A stretch of DNA of 64,000 nucleotides from Branchiostoma floridae (GCF_000003815.2 NC_049994.1:4894016-4958015); one strand, 5' to 3'. Positions 22,106 to 31,999 are shown, counted from the stretch's first letter. Numbers and translations: made by a program. The notes: generated from the sequence alone by a model not told the origin.

Positions 22106-22187
22106 CTGTAAGTGCATCTAAGTTTGCAGCAATGTAATTTCACTCTGAGAAGAAAAAGGAGTGTTGGTCATGGTTTTAAACTTTGCG
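22106..22187 (+). mobile_element. MITE left half, broken by a later insertion
   Basis: CTGTAAGTGCATCTAAGTTTGC and GGTTTTAAACTTTGCG are the left half of a CTGTAAATGC-type MITE. It stops at the 9-bp-TSD element at 22197, and no right half follows directly. Confidence 0.6.
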
Positions 22188-22327
22188 ATATTGCTATAGC
22201 CTGGTATCCAGCCATAAAGCTCATGAGGCTCTTCTGTCCTCTCTACAGATACGTATTTGCAGAGTGGACAGAAGAGACTCGGGAGCTATAAAGTATAATA
22301 TGGCTGGATAACAAGCTAATATTATTA
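22188..22327. mobile_element. TAGCCTGG palindromic element, 9-bp TSD
   Basis: Element 22197-22318 starts TAGCCTGGTATCCAGCCATA and ends with an inverted copy. Arms of about 60 bp hold CTCTTCTGTCC and its inverse. Flanks ATATTGCTA (22188-22196) and ATATTATTA (22319-22327) agree at 7 of 9 positions. Same family as 42713-42893 and 59732-59797. Confidence 0.75.
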
Positions 22328-22343
22328 GTCACATACTGCTAGA

Positions 22344-22551
22344 CTGTAAATGCATTTAAGTTCGCGGGGATTTAATTTCGCGGCAGCAGGGAAAAGGATT
22401 TTTTCGCAGTCGTTTGAAGTTCGAGGTAGCACCATGCACTGTAGTCTTTAACTGCCATGGAAAATGTTCGCAGTGGTTTTAAGTTCGTGGTGAAGTGGCC
22501 ACCGCAAAAACTACGAAAATTAAACCACCGGGAAAGTTTCTGCATTTACAG
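22344..22551 (+). mobile_element. TTCGCGGTGG palindromic MITE
   Basis: CTGTAAATGC to CATTTACAG with GGCAGCAGGG core. It is flanked by an exact 17-bp direct repeat (TAGTCACATACTGCTAG at 22326-22342 and 22558-22574), far longer than the TA TSD of the family. Confidence 0.88.
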
Positions 22552-22679
22552 TATTACTAGTCACATACTGCTAGTAATAGAAACAGAACAGTTGCCTTCA
22601 ATACGTACATGTAATACTGTACAATGTATAGTACATACATGTAGCACTTAGACAAGGGGGTAGGTGGGCAGAAGACGGA

Positions 22680-22740
22680 ACACATTTTCGTGGTGGTTTG
22701 AAGTTCACTGTGAAGAGGTCACTGTAGGAACTGAAGACAT
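22680..22740. mobile_element. MITE right-half fragment
   Basis: ACATTTTCGTGGTGGTTTG then AGTTCACTGTGAAGAGG is the second internal part of the MITE family; neither end remains. Confidence 0.4.
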
Positions 22741-22794
22741 GACAACACTACTTGTACAACAGTAACTCCATGTTAGCAATTGGTCCTAGTTTAA

Positions 22795-23249
22795 GTACAG
22801 GTTAGGGCTGGGTACTGGTACAGTATACCGGTTCAAAACCGTTTTTTCTCATTGGACCGGTCTGGAAAAACCGGACCTGAAAAAAATTGGTGGACCGGAT
22901 GTTGGACCTATTGGAAAATGAACAGATTATATGATCAGGCATTCACACGTTTTGGGGCTTACCTGTCGAAGAAAATAACAAGACAAGGCAGAGTAGAGTC
23001 TTATAGTCATTTCTACCAAGTTTTACAGTCAATCGTACGGAGGCAGTTAGCCTTGTAGGATTTTAAAACGCCAGTGGGAGTCGAATGCTCCACAAAACAG
23101 ATTTCTATGTAGCGAAATGGACCATTGGTTTGAGTATCGTCCATTCACATAGTGAATCAGTTCCAGGTTCAGGTCCGGACCTGATCCTCTGGACCTGAAC
23201 CGTACCTGGACCTGAATTTTCTGTACCAGTACCCACCCCTAGTACAGGT
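22795..23249 (+). mobile_element. hAT-like MITE, TAGGGCTGGG family
   Basis: TSD GTACAGGT is exact at 22795-22802 and 23242-23249. The 439-bp element (22803-23241) starts TAGGGCTGGGTACTGG and ends AGTACCCACCCCTA. It carries repeated GGACCTG/CAGGTCC motifs near both ends and no protein. It is the clearest uninterrupted copy of the family hosting the foldback element at 7313. Confidence 0.92.
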
Positions 23250-24343
23250 TCAACTTTTCCAGGGTAATCATAGATTCCAGTCACAGACCCAGACTAGTTA
23301 AAGCCAGGGGAATGATACTTGAAGAATTTGATTGTCCATAAATACAGTGGTGATAATGAGGATACAGGACACCATAGGGAGCCCCCATATGTGCCTGATG
23401 ACAACAAAATACCCACCTCCACACCTATGGGGGGATGCAATTACTCATTGATTATTGGATTTTTACTGTTATTACCTGAATTGGGGATTCTAAATTATTA
23501 GGGCCGATGGCCAGTAAGCTCCTTCATTATATACTGTACAAAGTTGGACGACAGTTAGATTACAACTATTGAAAGTCCTTGACAAGTTTGAACACATTTG
23601 TATGTTATGGCTTAATGCTTTAAATATCATCTTGAAATGCATATGGAAATCTTACTACTTCATTTCTGTTGCATCATCTATTGCTTTTCCTTTTGCTCTG
23701 TTTCTTATAAAGACAATGACCTGGACCAAACGACTGTCACAATGGTTATTGGTAAAGTAGCAGAAAGCCTGTGGTGATGTAGCAAGTGTCAGGACAGAGC
23801 TGGAGGGGCTGGTCATAACACATGGGGTGTGTTTAGTAATAAACAGAGCAGTAATTTGTTAGGCTAGACTATATGAAGATAAACATTAATATGCATTTGC
23901 CTGTTTCTGGTTCTAAAACACCTTAGTTTGTAAAATCATCTCTAGTATCTACAACTAAAATCCGTTCAAAGACAGTGAATGAATGCAGACAAACCAATCT
24001 ATGCATATCTATTAGTAGGCATTACCCCCTGGAATTACAGTGACAAGTGCATGGGTGGTTCTAAATATAGCTAACCATATAAAATACAATTAATGAACCT
24101 ATATGAACCTAAGTCTTTAGAGTACGTCAAAAACTTGCAGAAAAGCAATACGACAGTCTTGATATCAGAGCCTAATGCATTTCTGCCTCCATTCAATGTC
24201 ATTATCTCTCCCTTGGCATTCTGGGAATATTGATTGTCATTAATAGGACTTCAATATCAGGACGACCTAAATTGAACTTAGAAGAGTTCTACCTCGACGT
24301 CACCTTCGATCTGACGGCTATTTCTGTTTTCAACGAGAGTATA
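23250..24343. other. Unassigned unique sequence
   Basis: No gene recognised. The part 23950-24340 is unique and AT-rich with isolated ATTA and CGTCACC strings and could be conserved non-coding DNA, but nothing in it is decisive. Confidence 0.35.
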
Positions 24344-24504
24344 CTGTAAATGCATTTAAGTTCGCGGGGATTTAATTTTGCGGTAGCACCATGCATTTAA
24401 GTCTCTTACTGCTATGGAAAAATGTTCGCGTTGGTTTTATATTCGCGGTGGCCACCGCAAAAACCGCCAACATTAAACCACCACGAACATTTCTGCATTT
24501 ACAG
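24344..24504 (+). mobile_element. TTCGCGGTGG palindromic MITE, short form
   Basis: TA-CTGTAAATGC to CATTTACAG-TA, 161 bp. It lacks the GGGAAAAAGGACTTTTCGC block of longer copies, an internal deletion. Confidence 0.9.
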
Positions 24505-24724
24505 TATGCCCCAAACACAATTTTTCATCTTCCCTCCCTATTAACTTTCTTCCCTCCCTATTAACAAGCTTTCACAAGCTTAATTGTAAGCTGTCACAAA
24601 TCGGCCCCTGTACTTACAACGATGCTGCTAGGGGACCTAAACCTACAGGGTACACCACTTGTGCCCTTGACATGACCATAAGTTAACATGTGTAGGACTC
24701 CAGATGTCAAAATTACTACTTCTA

Positions 24725-24860
24725 CTGCAGTACTATAAAAGGCCACCAGGAGGCGCACTATCGTACCTGATCCTTGGTTTCCATACCCCTGCCCACCTAT
24801 CAAATATCAAGTTATGGAGTTTACAGAAACACACACACAAATGGTACCATAAACGTAACC
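24725..24860 (+). repeat. AAGGATCCATCC dispersed repeat, partial
   Basis: CTGCAGTACTATAAAAGG, GCCCACCTATCAAATATCAA, a short CA run and AACGTAACCC follow in family order. The AAGGATCC segment itself is deleted here. Confidence 0.6.
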
Positions 24861-24979
24861 CTTTTTAAAAAGATAATTGATACAAGGCAGCTAATCTAAT
24901 TTCAACACCCAAAAAAACATTGCTACTTCCAAAATCATATCCAGTTGCTTGAGTAATTGCTATTAGCCGTATCTTATTA

Positions 24980-25280
24980 CCCGGATTTCTAACCTTCATC
25001 GACGTATTTCTAGATGTTTGTTTATGACGTCAATAAAATTCCTTTATGTCTAAAATAAACATTAAGGGTACCATCAAAGTAGTAACTCCACCCAACCATG
25101 TACATGTATGCCTGGCAATAAACCTTCGTTTGTGCTTGACAGTTGAACTTCTCCAAGGAGAAACCCGAAGTGGGCCTACGAGTTTTATAAGGTGCATCGC
25201 AGGGGCATGGATTTATGCGTCTGACTAACGTCATTAAATGACGCCAGCGCGTTTCCACAATTTACAATAACGGCCCCTTG
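24980..25280. promoter_or_regulatory. Candidate cis-regulatory block
   Basis: Unique DNA with TTTATGACGTCAATAAAA (a CRE, TGACGTCA, joined to a Cdx/Hox-like CAATAAA) near 25023-25040, GGCAATAAACC, TTTATAAGG and a 15-bp palindrome CGTCATTAAATGACG near 25230. The density of CREB/ATF-like and homeodomain-like strings is unusual for this window. Function is inference. Confidence 0.3.
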
Positions 25281-25544
25281 TCAGTGCCTGGCTATATGAT
25301 AAGATCTAATTACTAGGTTTCTAGAAGACATTCACCCATAACCTAGTGGGACTTAAAGTTTACAATACAAACTTGTATTTTACCAACATAGATCTCTTGT
25401 GTATGTCTAAGATGTCAGAATAGCAATGATTAGAACTTGAAAGGTTTTGGAGGTATTCAAACTCAATGTTGATCCCCTTTGAAAGGCACTACAGTTACAC
25501 CTATTTCCTCAATTGACACAGGGAAAAATGAGTGCCTTTAGCTT

Positions 25545-25730
25545 CGGTTAGGGACGTCCTCTTGGATGGGACCTAAAGCTGGGGGCCATGTTTGAGGAGA
25601 GGCACACCTTGAGCCATGTTACAATCACACTGCACTTGTCAAAAAGAATAGGTGTGTGTGGATCAAACCATATACCCTGGTCTTACGCAGCTTGTAATAA
25701 CAGTACAAAACTGGTACGTCACGCTTAGTT
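25545..25730 (+). repeat. SINE-like dispersed repeat fragment
   Basis: GGACGTCCTCTTGGATGGGA, GGGCCATGTTTGAGGAGAGG and CACTGCACTTGTCAAAAAGA are in the order I recall from a widespread invertebrate deuterostome repeat. The tRNA-like head is not visible, so the class is unsure. Confidence 0.4.
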
Positions 25731-25774
25731 GAAGGCGGTTTATCGGACATCTGCAACAAAGAAATAAGTTTTCG

Positions 25775-25995
25775 CAGAGTCCCATTAGAACTTAAAGGTT
25801 TTGAAGAAGGCAGTGTACATCAGAAACCAAAGGTTCACCCTCAACAGAGACGGAGGGCGACATAGACTTTCTGATACTTATGACCCCCTCCTGCAAAAGT
25901 GGTGTGTTGCTGACATCACTGAAGATAGAGGGGCCGTTCATTCTGTGAACAAGGGCTACAGAATTTGTCCAAAAATTTTGAGGGGTAAGTCCCTA
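25775..25995 (+). pseudogene. Penelope-like element, C-terminal fragment
   Basis: The frame around 25801 reads KKAVYIRNQRFTLNRDGGRH then LSDTYDPLL. This matches, from memory, the end of the GIY-YIG endonuclease region of Penelope-like retroelements (pattern EAIxIR..LNRD.G...L...YDxLL). A stop lies a few codons upstream and nothing of the reverse transcriptase is present, so it is a dead 3' fragment. Family assignment rests on this one motif. Confidence 0.6.
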
Positions 25996-26322
25996 CAGTG
26001 TTAATTCCAGTGTTGGGTGTAAAGCGTTAGCATTCTTCTATAAGTTGTTGGGCTGCCTTGCCTAGAAAGGGCGGAGTACCTCCCAATGCTAAACTGGACG
26101 AGACATTGCTAGAGGGTACCATCAACCTGGTTTGACCCCCTAATGTGTCTTCTCCTGTATGTGTCTGCTCCCCTCAGGTCTTTCCAGGATAATGGGCCAG
26201 GATGGTGCCAAGTGTAGCCAACAGCTGAGCCCGACACTCGCGCCCATCACTCCAGCACGTAATCAAACCATAAACTAGCGCAATAAAACAGACATTGATA
26301 TGAGGCCTTGGCTACATATATG
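25996..26322. other. Unassigned sequence
   Basis: No gene or recognised repeat; it may be further retroelement-derived DNA after the Penelope-like fragment. Confidence 0.35.
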
Positions 26323-26323
26323 T

Positions 26324-26783
26324 ACTATAAATGCCTTTCATTTTGGCACTGATTCAGGGTTGCAGCCAGTCTGAAATCATATTCCGTCCATTCAATTTTG
26401 AAAATTTTGAAATCTAGACCATCTGAAATGCTATTTCCTGCATTTTGAGGGGTAAATTTTGCTGGTAGACTAAGTTGTTCGACAGCATCTGTTTTGGTGA
26501 AAAATAACGCAAGAGAGACAGTTTCAATCTTTACATATCGATTTTTGTCTGTCACAGAGGGCAAAATTTGCAATTTTTTTTCTGTCCCAGCTTCCAAATT
26601 CTGGTAAAGGACAGAAGGACGGCTGCTGGCTACAACCCTGCAGTGATTTCATTTTGTGGTAAGGAGAAAAAGGAGTGTTCACAGTGGTTCTAAATCTGTG
26701 ATGGCGTCAGTGGTTTGAAGTTCGCGGTGAAAAGATAACTGTGAAAACAGTGAACTCTACCACTAAAATTTCAAGAATAACAG
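26324..26783. mobile_element. Decayed CTGTAAATGC-type MITE hosting a hAT-like element
   Basis: The left part ACTATAAATGCC..CATTTTGGCACTGATT and the right part TTCATTTTGTGGTAAGG..GAAGTTCGCGGTG..TTTCAAGAATAACAGTA belong to one old MITE copy split by the insertion at 26355-26640. Confidence 0.65.
26347..26648 (-). mobile_element. hAT-like MITE, CAGGGTTGCAGCC family
   Basis: Element 26355-26640 (286 bp) starts CAGGGTTGCAGCCAG and ends GGCTACAACCCTG. Flanks CACTGATT (26347-26354) and CAGTGATT (26641-26648) agree at 7 of 8. The body is homologous to 53991-54355. Minus-strand frames stay open in both copies but differ mainly at amino-acid-changing sites, so no coding constraint is seen. Confidence 0.85.
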
Positions 26784-28240
26784 TAGCAAGAAGGTAATAG
26801 ATATTGAACAATTCACTACCTTCAAGCAAGTCGGTAAAATAGACAAGTTTAGATCTATTTTCCAATAAAAAACACTACTGTTAGCTCGAAGTCATCTTTC
26901 CTATATCCCCTCCTTTGTACAGATAAGTTGTTTTTTTAAACGGAGTAAGTATATTCAACTTATTACTCCGGTTTTATCAAGAGAAAAAGGTCCAAAGTTT
27001 GGTATAGCAAATGCCGTATTGGAGTTTTTCTTACCAGTGAATTGTTTTCTCTGTAAACAAATTCATCTTTCATTTTTTCTTTCATCTTTTCTATCTTTCT
27101 TGTCCATCTTTTAAGATGGACGGATGTCTTCTGAGGAAGTAAATTCATAATGTTGGTTGATCTCATTGGCAAATAAATCAGTTGATAAAAGCAATGGCGG
27201 AACCGCATCATCACTGGATTAATGCGCCCATTGATTCCATTAACTTGCGAAGCCACGGCAAGTGATCGAAAAAAAGACCCCATCCTTTTTGTATAGCCTT
27301 GTGGTTGATTGTGCCCGGATCGATACATTTTCATTAACGGTGTAGACAAACTCGTTTGTAACTGCCATTTCCTGGGAGCCCGGTTTCACTGTCAGGTGGG
27401 GGTGGTTAATAGAGAAGGAGGGACAGCTATTAAGGGAGGAGGGAAAACTCTTCAAGGTGTGTTACCCACAAGTCTTTATCAATCCTATGCTTCAAGAGAA
27501 GCTGAATGAAAATAAGTCACAGGTTCAAGAAAGTCAGCTTTTAAGGATAGTCAATATAAGTTTGGGATTGGGGTGAGAGAGGATAACCAAAGCATATCCT
27601 TTTTAGGCTTGACAGGGTATCAGGAGGTCTCTGAAAGTCTGATTATGATTTATATATTCATTATTTCTGATAGATCTCTTTTGGATTTGTAATAAAACAT
27701 TTCTGAATGTGTATATATGACTTTAAAAAATGTATTTTTCCACTCATATTATATCAGTTACTCTAAGAAGTTTAGTGTGCTATTTGTTGACAGTAGCTGG
27801 CTGACTGACTATACGGAAGCTACAAAATATAAATTTCTCTTCGGTCAAATTTGAAGCATGCTGCATGGAATGATGTGTATGTAACATACAGTTGTAACAC
27901 CTTTTTTGATGGCTGATAGTGCAATGCAGCTTTTCTTAGTCTTGATCAATGCTTGAACAACAGTCTGTAAAACCTACACACTGGTACCTCTCTATACTGT
28001 TCCTCAGTCAATATCATCCCTGGGGGTCTGCATGCCATTTTCCGAGAGGCGTAACGAGCTATCTTAATTCACCATTCGTAGTAGCCGGCCCGCTCTAATT
28101 CAGCGATAAGCATTGTCAGTGAACTTCTTGTTATGCGTAATTGGTCGCTTCAATTCTACGTGGCACATTATCTATTCTCCTGAACTCATCATTAAGTGTT
28201 GTTGAAGAAGTCTTCGTATCACGTGGTCAAACCAGCCTGG
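26784..28240. other. Unique sequence; CNE-like part at 27110-27340
   Basis: Mostly unassigned. The part 27110-27340 is unique and carries AAATAAATCAGTTGATAAAA, a K50-type GGATTAATGCG and CCCATTGATTCCATTAAC, resembling clustered homeodomain/Pbx-type sites. No open frame there resembles a known protein. Enhancer function is inference. Confidence 0.3.
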
Positions 28241-28248
28241 TGCTAGCG

Positions 28249-28491
28249 CTCTTAAATTTACTGTTGAGGGCTTCCAGGATCCCCCATGCAGACCCTCCTC
28301 CCTCTGAAGCACTAGGATATATCATACTATTACAGATTGAAACAATCCTTTGAAAAACGAGTCAAATGGCCGATTAGTGTAGCTGACCTCTAGAATTCAC
28401 AGTTAAGCATTACTGGGCCTCTTAAATTCACCACTGAGGGTTTCTGGGATCCCCCATGTAGACCCTCCTCCCTCTGAAGCACAAGGATATG
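28249..28491 (+). repeat. Direct duplication, 73 bp, about 170 bp apart
   Basis: 28249-28321 and 28419-28491 share GGATCCCCCATG.AGACCCTCCTCCCTCTGAAGCAC.AGGATAT. The intervening DNA is also partly similar (CTCTAGAATTCACAG..AAGCATT), so the duplicated unit is about 170 bp with the start diverged. Confidence 0.75.
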
Positions 28492-28499
28492 GTCAGATA

Positions 28500-29384
28500 T
28501 CGATGTTAGGGCTGCCCATTGGCAAGCATGTTATAATAGACTGAATGAAGGCTTAAAAAAAGTACTAACCCATATTTCAATCTTAAAAAGTCTTCTCCAC
28601 CAGAAAGTCACTTGTGTCTAGTTTATAACCATTCAAAGAAAACAGAGGGTTGTTCGGCTCATTCTCCCAGAAAAGCTCACTCTATGAAAGAAACCTCACC
28701 TTTGACCCCTGTTCCCTCCTGATACAACCGGTAGCACCCTATAACTAAAACCTGTCCTTACACCATCTAAACTGCTGAACTGAACACATTTTGACCCAAA
28801 TAGAATAGCTTAGACCCTACCTGTCCCTTCTAACTCAAAAAGTCTCCAGATTGGGCAAAAATTTTCAAGGAAAAGAAGGATTTTCAAGGATTTTAAGTCA
28901 CACCCAAATTGCCTTCCCATTTTGTGCACTGTACTGCACAACGCAACTCTGACATCAGCCCATATACAACTGCTACAAGACGTACATACATTTATACCCA
29001 CTCGTACCAGCAAGACTTGTGCATTATTTGTAGTTTCAATAAGTTACAAATTGCCCATCACACAGCCGTAGGCACCTAATGATGAGTAATGCTATCACGG
29101 ACGCTGCACAGGAAATTAAAGCGACGCCTGGAAAACATTCATTTCTCGTCTCTCCGTGATGACAACGTCAAATCGCGAACCCTGCATTACCCCTAAGTAC
29201 GACATAACTCTTCGAAAACCAGTTCTTATCACGCCATTCTCGCGCGAGAACGATGTGCCAATTATGCGTCATTTCCCGTCAAATCACACGTAAACGTCTT
29301 TCCACGCAACTCTGCCCACTTATAACCGTATCTCACAAGATAAAACGCATGTAACATCTAAGGTCTCGGAGAAGAGATTGACGG
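28500..29384. other. Unique sequence; CpG-rich part at 29090-29350
   Basis: 28500-29085 shows nothing recognisable. 29090-29350 is CpG-rich against the background and contains a 14-bp perfect palindrome TTCTCGCGCGAGAA near 29238, AATTATGCGTCATTTCCCG and CGTCTCTCCGTGATGACAACG. This may be an unmethylated regulatory element; no exon is evident. Confidence 0.3.
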
Positions 29385-29605
29385 GCAGCAAGTCATGATG
29401 AAAACAAACTAAGGAGTTGACTTTTCAAAGCGGCAGAAATGAGGAGTTTCCATTGCTTAAGATGTCTGAAGTAACGGAAGTTAGACTATGTTTTGATGGG
29501 CAAGCAAATCATGAAAAAAGCAAACTAAGGAGTTGACATTTCAAAGTTAAAAAAAGAAGAGTTTACATTGCTTAAGACGTTGTCTGAAGTAAATGGAAGC
29601 ATAGA
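29385..29605 (+). repeat. Tandem duplication, about 115 bp, two copies
   Basis: Both copies contain AAACTAAGGAGTTGAC, TTTCAAAG, AGGAGTTT or AAGAGTTT, and CATTGCTTAAGA.GT.TGAAGTAA. Copies start near 29385 and 29498. Confidence 0.75.
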
Positions 29606-29639
29606 CGTTTTTTTTAACCTTTGCGAAGAAGGTTATGTT

Positions 29640-29882
29640 TTTGGTAGCATTTGTATGTGCTTGAGCAAGAAGCAATGGATGGTTCGTTGTGAAAATTTTA
29701 ACGTGGTTGGACTTGTCCTATTGAAGAATTTGATACATTTTGGGCCCCCTGGCAGCTGAAGTAATGGAAGTTGGTAGCATTTGTATGTGCTTGAGCAAGA
29801 AGCTATGGACGGATTGTCATAAAAATTATAATATAGTTAGACTTGTCCTATTGAAGAATTCAATATATCTAAGGCCCCCTTG
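29640..29882 (+). repeat. Tandem duplication, about 124 bp, two copies
   Basis: GGTAGCATTTGTATGTGCTT, GAGCAAGAAGC.ATGGA, GACTTGTCCTATTGAAGAAT and GGCCCCCT recur in both copies (about 29641-29757 and 29773-29882). It directly follows another tandem duplication of different sequence. Confidence 0.8.
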
Positions 29883-29899
29883 GAGCTTCCCGAGGTACT

Positions 29900-30234
29900 G
29901 CACTGGAACTTTTTGATATCTCGTTTTGAAAGTTAAAAGCTATCAAAATTTTTCATTGCGTCACATGCGAAACAAAAAAAAACACATTAAAATTCATTTA
30001 TGTCTCCTGCACATATCACGTCTCCCAGGACCATCCCTGGGGGTTTACACTATCTGACAATACCTCAACCTGATCCGGAGAAGGACGCACCGACCAATGA
30101 AGTTTCAGCGTCTTGATTTCCCAAGATTAGCTTTTCCCCTTCCCTCTTCCATTCGGAGAAATTAGGGGCATATAGTGTGATATCTACACTTGTAGGAAAT
30201 CAAAGGTGGGACTCCCTCTGCTGCATGTACAGTA
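29900..30234. other. Unassigned sequence
   Basis: No gene or repeat recognised. Confidence 0.4.
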
Positions 30235-30322
30235 CAGGGCTCAAAATAGTACCTGTATATGCAGGTTAGTACAAGTTAACCACTCTCCTGCACCTAACCT
30301 GCGCTGGTCCATGTACTGGGTT
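30235..30322 (-). mobile_element. Terminal fragment of a CAGGG element
   Basis: CAGGGCTCAAAATAGTACC, then TGCAGGTTAGTAC and CCTGCACCTAACCTGCGC, TGGTCCATGTACT match in reverse order the right end of the element at 45199-45519. The copy is cut off at an AT microsatellite (30327-30345). Confidence 0.65.
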
Positions 30323-30734
30323 TATATATATATTATATATATATGTCCCAGGAGAGATGTCGATCCAGTAGAATCGTCGATTCTCCTAGGAGAGATCTCG
30401 ATCAGAGCTGGCCCTAGGACCAGCTCCGATCGGGGTCTCTCCTAGGAGAATCGATGATTCTACAAGTATAGATTGCGATCGGGGTCTCTCCTAGGGCCAA
30501 CTCCGATCCAAACTCAAATGATGCTAAGATATTGGAAACAGACTGCGATCGGGATCTCTCCTAGGAGAATCGGTGATTCTACTAGGAGAGACCCCGATCG
30601 GAGCTGGCCCTAGGACCAGCTCCGATCCAAACTCAAATGATACTAAGATATAGGAAACAGCAATACTCTTTTTGATAAACAATGATTTTATTTAGTATTA
30701 ATGCAAACCTACTAACTCATTAACAACTACACAC

Positions 30735-30935
30735 AAGCCTACTTGTGTCACTTCTACAATGTTCACTCAAGACTACCACACTAGAGTCACTTCTTCAACT
30801 TTACTCAAGGCACACTTCTACTCAGCTACCTCACTAGTGTCACTTCTACACCTTTACTCAAGGCACACTTCTAAGTTCTACTCAATACTACCTCACTAGT
30901 GTCACTTCTACACCTTTACTCAAGGCAACCCTGCG
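30735..30935 (+). repeat. Tandem CACTAGTGTCACTTCTACAC repeats
   Basis: GTGTCACTTCTACACCTTTA with CTCAAGGCACACTTCTA recurs three to four times at intervals of about 40-62 bp (near 30743, 30781, 30834 and 30896). It forms the spacer of the large inverted repeat. Confidence 0.75.
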
Positions 30936-30943
30936 AGAATTGG

Positions 30944-31043
30944 NNNNNNNNNNNNNNNNNNNNNNNNNNNNNNNNNNNNNNNNNNNNNNNNNNNNNNNNN
31001 NNNNNNNNNNNNNNNNNNNNNNNNNNNNNNNNNNNNNNNNNNN
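30944..31043. other. Assembly gap, 100 N
   Basis: A run of exactly 100 N, the usual placeholder for a gap of unknown size. It lies exactly at the inner end of the right inverted-repeat arm. Confidence 0.99.
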
Positions 31044-31331
31044 ATGATCAGCTCGATCGGGGTCTCTCCTAGTAGAATCGCCGATTCTCCTAGGAGAGAT
31101 CCTGATCGCAGTCTGTTTCCAATATCTTAGCATCATTTGAGTTTGGATCGGAGTTGGCCCTAGGAGAGACCCCGATCGCAATCTATACTTGTAGAATCGT
31201 CGATTCTCCTAGGAGAGACCCCAATCAGAGCTGGCCCTAGGACCAGCTCCGATCAAGATCTCTCCTAGGAGAATCGATTCTACTGGATCGACATCTCTCC
31301 TGTGACATATACATGCACCCAGTATTTCGAG

Positions 31332-31332
<1 letters not shown>

Positions 31333-31400
<68 letters not shown>
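31333..31400. repeat. TA dinucleotide microsatellite
   Basis: About 68 bp of uninterrupted TA separates a CAGTATTTCGAGCCC element end (31309-31332) from a reverse copy of the GGGTGCACC family. Shorter TA runs lie at 30327-30345 and 31634-31653. Confidence 0.95.
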
Positions 31401-31405
<5 letters not shown>

Positions 31406-31633
31406 CCAATATTTTCATAGGCTTATACCAAAGTATACTAGTATACATCATATTCTTGACATCTAAGTGTTAGAAAGATAATAAAAATGCCTGTCATAAC
31501 TAAGTTTTGTTATCAGGTTTTTCTGACATTCTACTTAAATTTAAGTGGTGCACCCAAAAATTTTTTGGTGCACCCAATTTTCTAAGCTGGGTGCACCAGT
31601 GCACCTAATCCCAAAAATGAATTTCGAGCCTTG
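31401..31633 (-). mobile_element. Reverse copy of GGGTGCACC element, partial
   Basis: It matches 39669-40025 in reverse: TACCAAAGTATAC, CATATTCTTGACATCTAAG, GTTAGAAAGATAATAA, then GGTGCACCCAA repeats and GAATTTCGAGCCTTG. One end is missing, replaced by the TA microsatellite. Confidence 0.8.
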
Positions 31634-31653
31634 ATATATATATATATATATAT

Positions 31654-31729
31654 GCCACAGTAGAGATTGCGATTCAGGAGCATCGCCGAATGTCCTAGGA
31701 AAGATCGCAAAATGGAGACCCGATTGCAG
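31654..31729. repeat. Further CCTAGGA palindrome fragment
   Basis: GATTGCGATTCAGGAGC, CATCGCCGAATGTCCTAGGA and AAGATCGC are degenerate versions of the palindromic block at 30346-30618, cut off by the second gap. Confidence 0.6.
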
Positions 31730-31999
31730 NNNNNNNNNNNNNNNNNNNNNNNNNNNNNNNNNNNNNNNNNNNNNNNNNNNNNNNNNNNNNNNNNNNNNNN
31801 NNNNNNNNNNNNNNNNNNNNNNNNNNNNNNNNNNNNNNNNNNNNNNNNNNNNNNNNNNNNNNNNNNNNNNNNNNNNNNNNNNNNNNNNNNNNNNNNNNNN
31901 NNNNNNNNNNNNNNNNNNNNNNNNNNNNNNNNNNNNNNNNNNNNNNNNNNNNNNNNNNNNNNNNNNNNNNNNNNNNNNNNNNNNNNNNNNNNNNNNNNN
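31730..31999. other. Assembly gap, 270 N
   Basis: A run of 270 N. The frames reported across it are artefacts. Confidence 0.99.

Larger units (their letters stand above)
30310..31316. repeat. Large inverted repeat of CCTAGGAGAGA palindromes, with gap
   Basis: Arms 30346-30618 and 31044-31315 are inverted copies about 95 percent alike. Inside each arm are smaller palindromes of GATCGGGGTCTCTCCTAGGA joined head to head through AATCG.CGATT, plus GGCCCTAGGACC. The spacer holds a tandem array (30735-30935) and an N gap. Parts facing the gap suggest the palindrome could not be assembled cleanly. No coding content. Confidence 0.85.
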
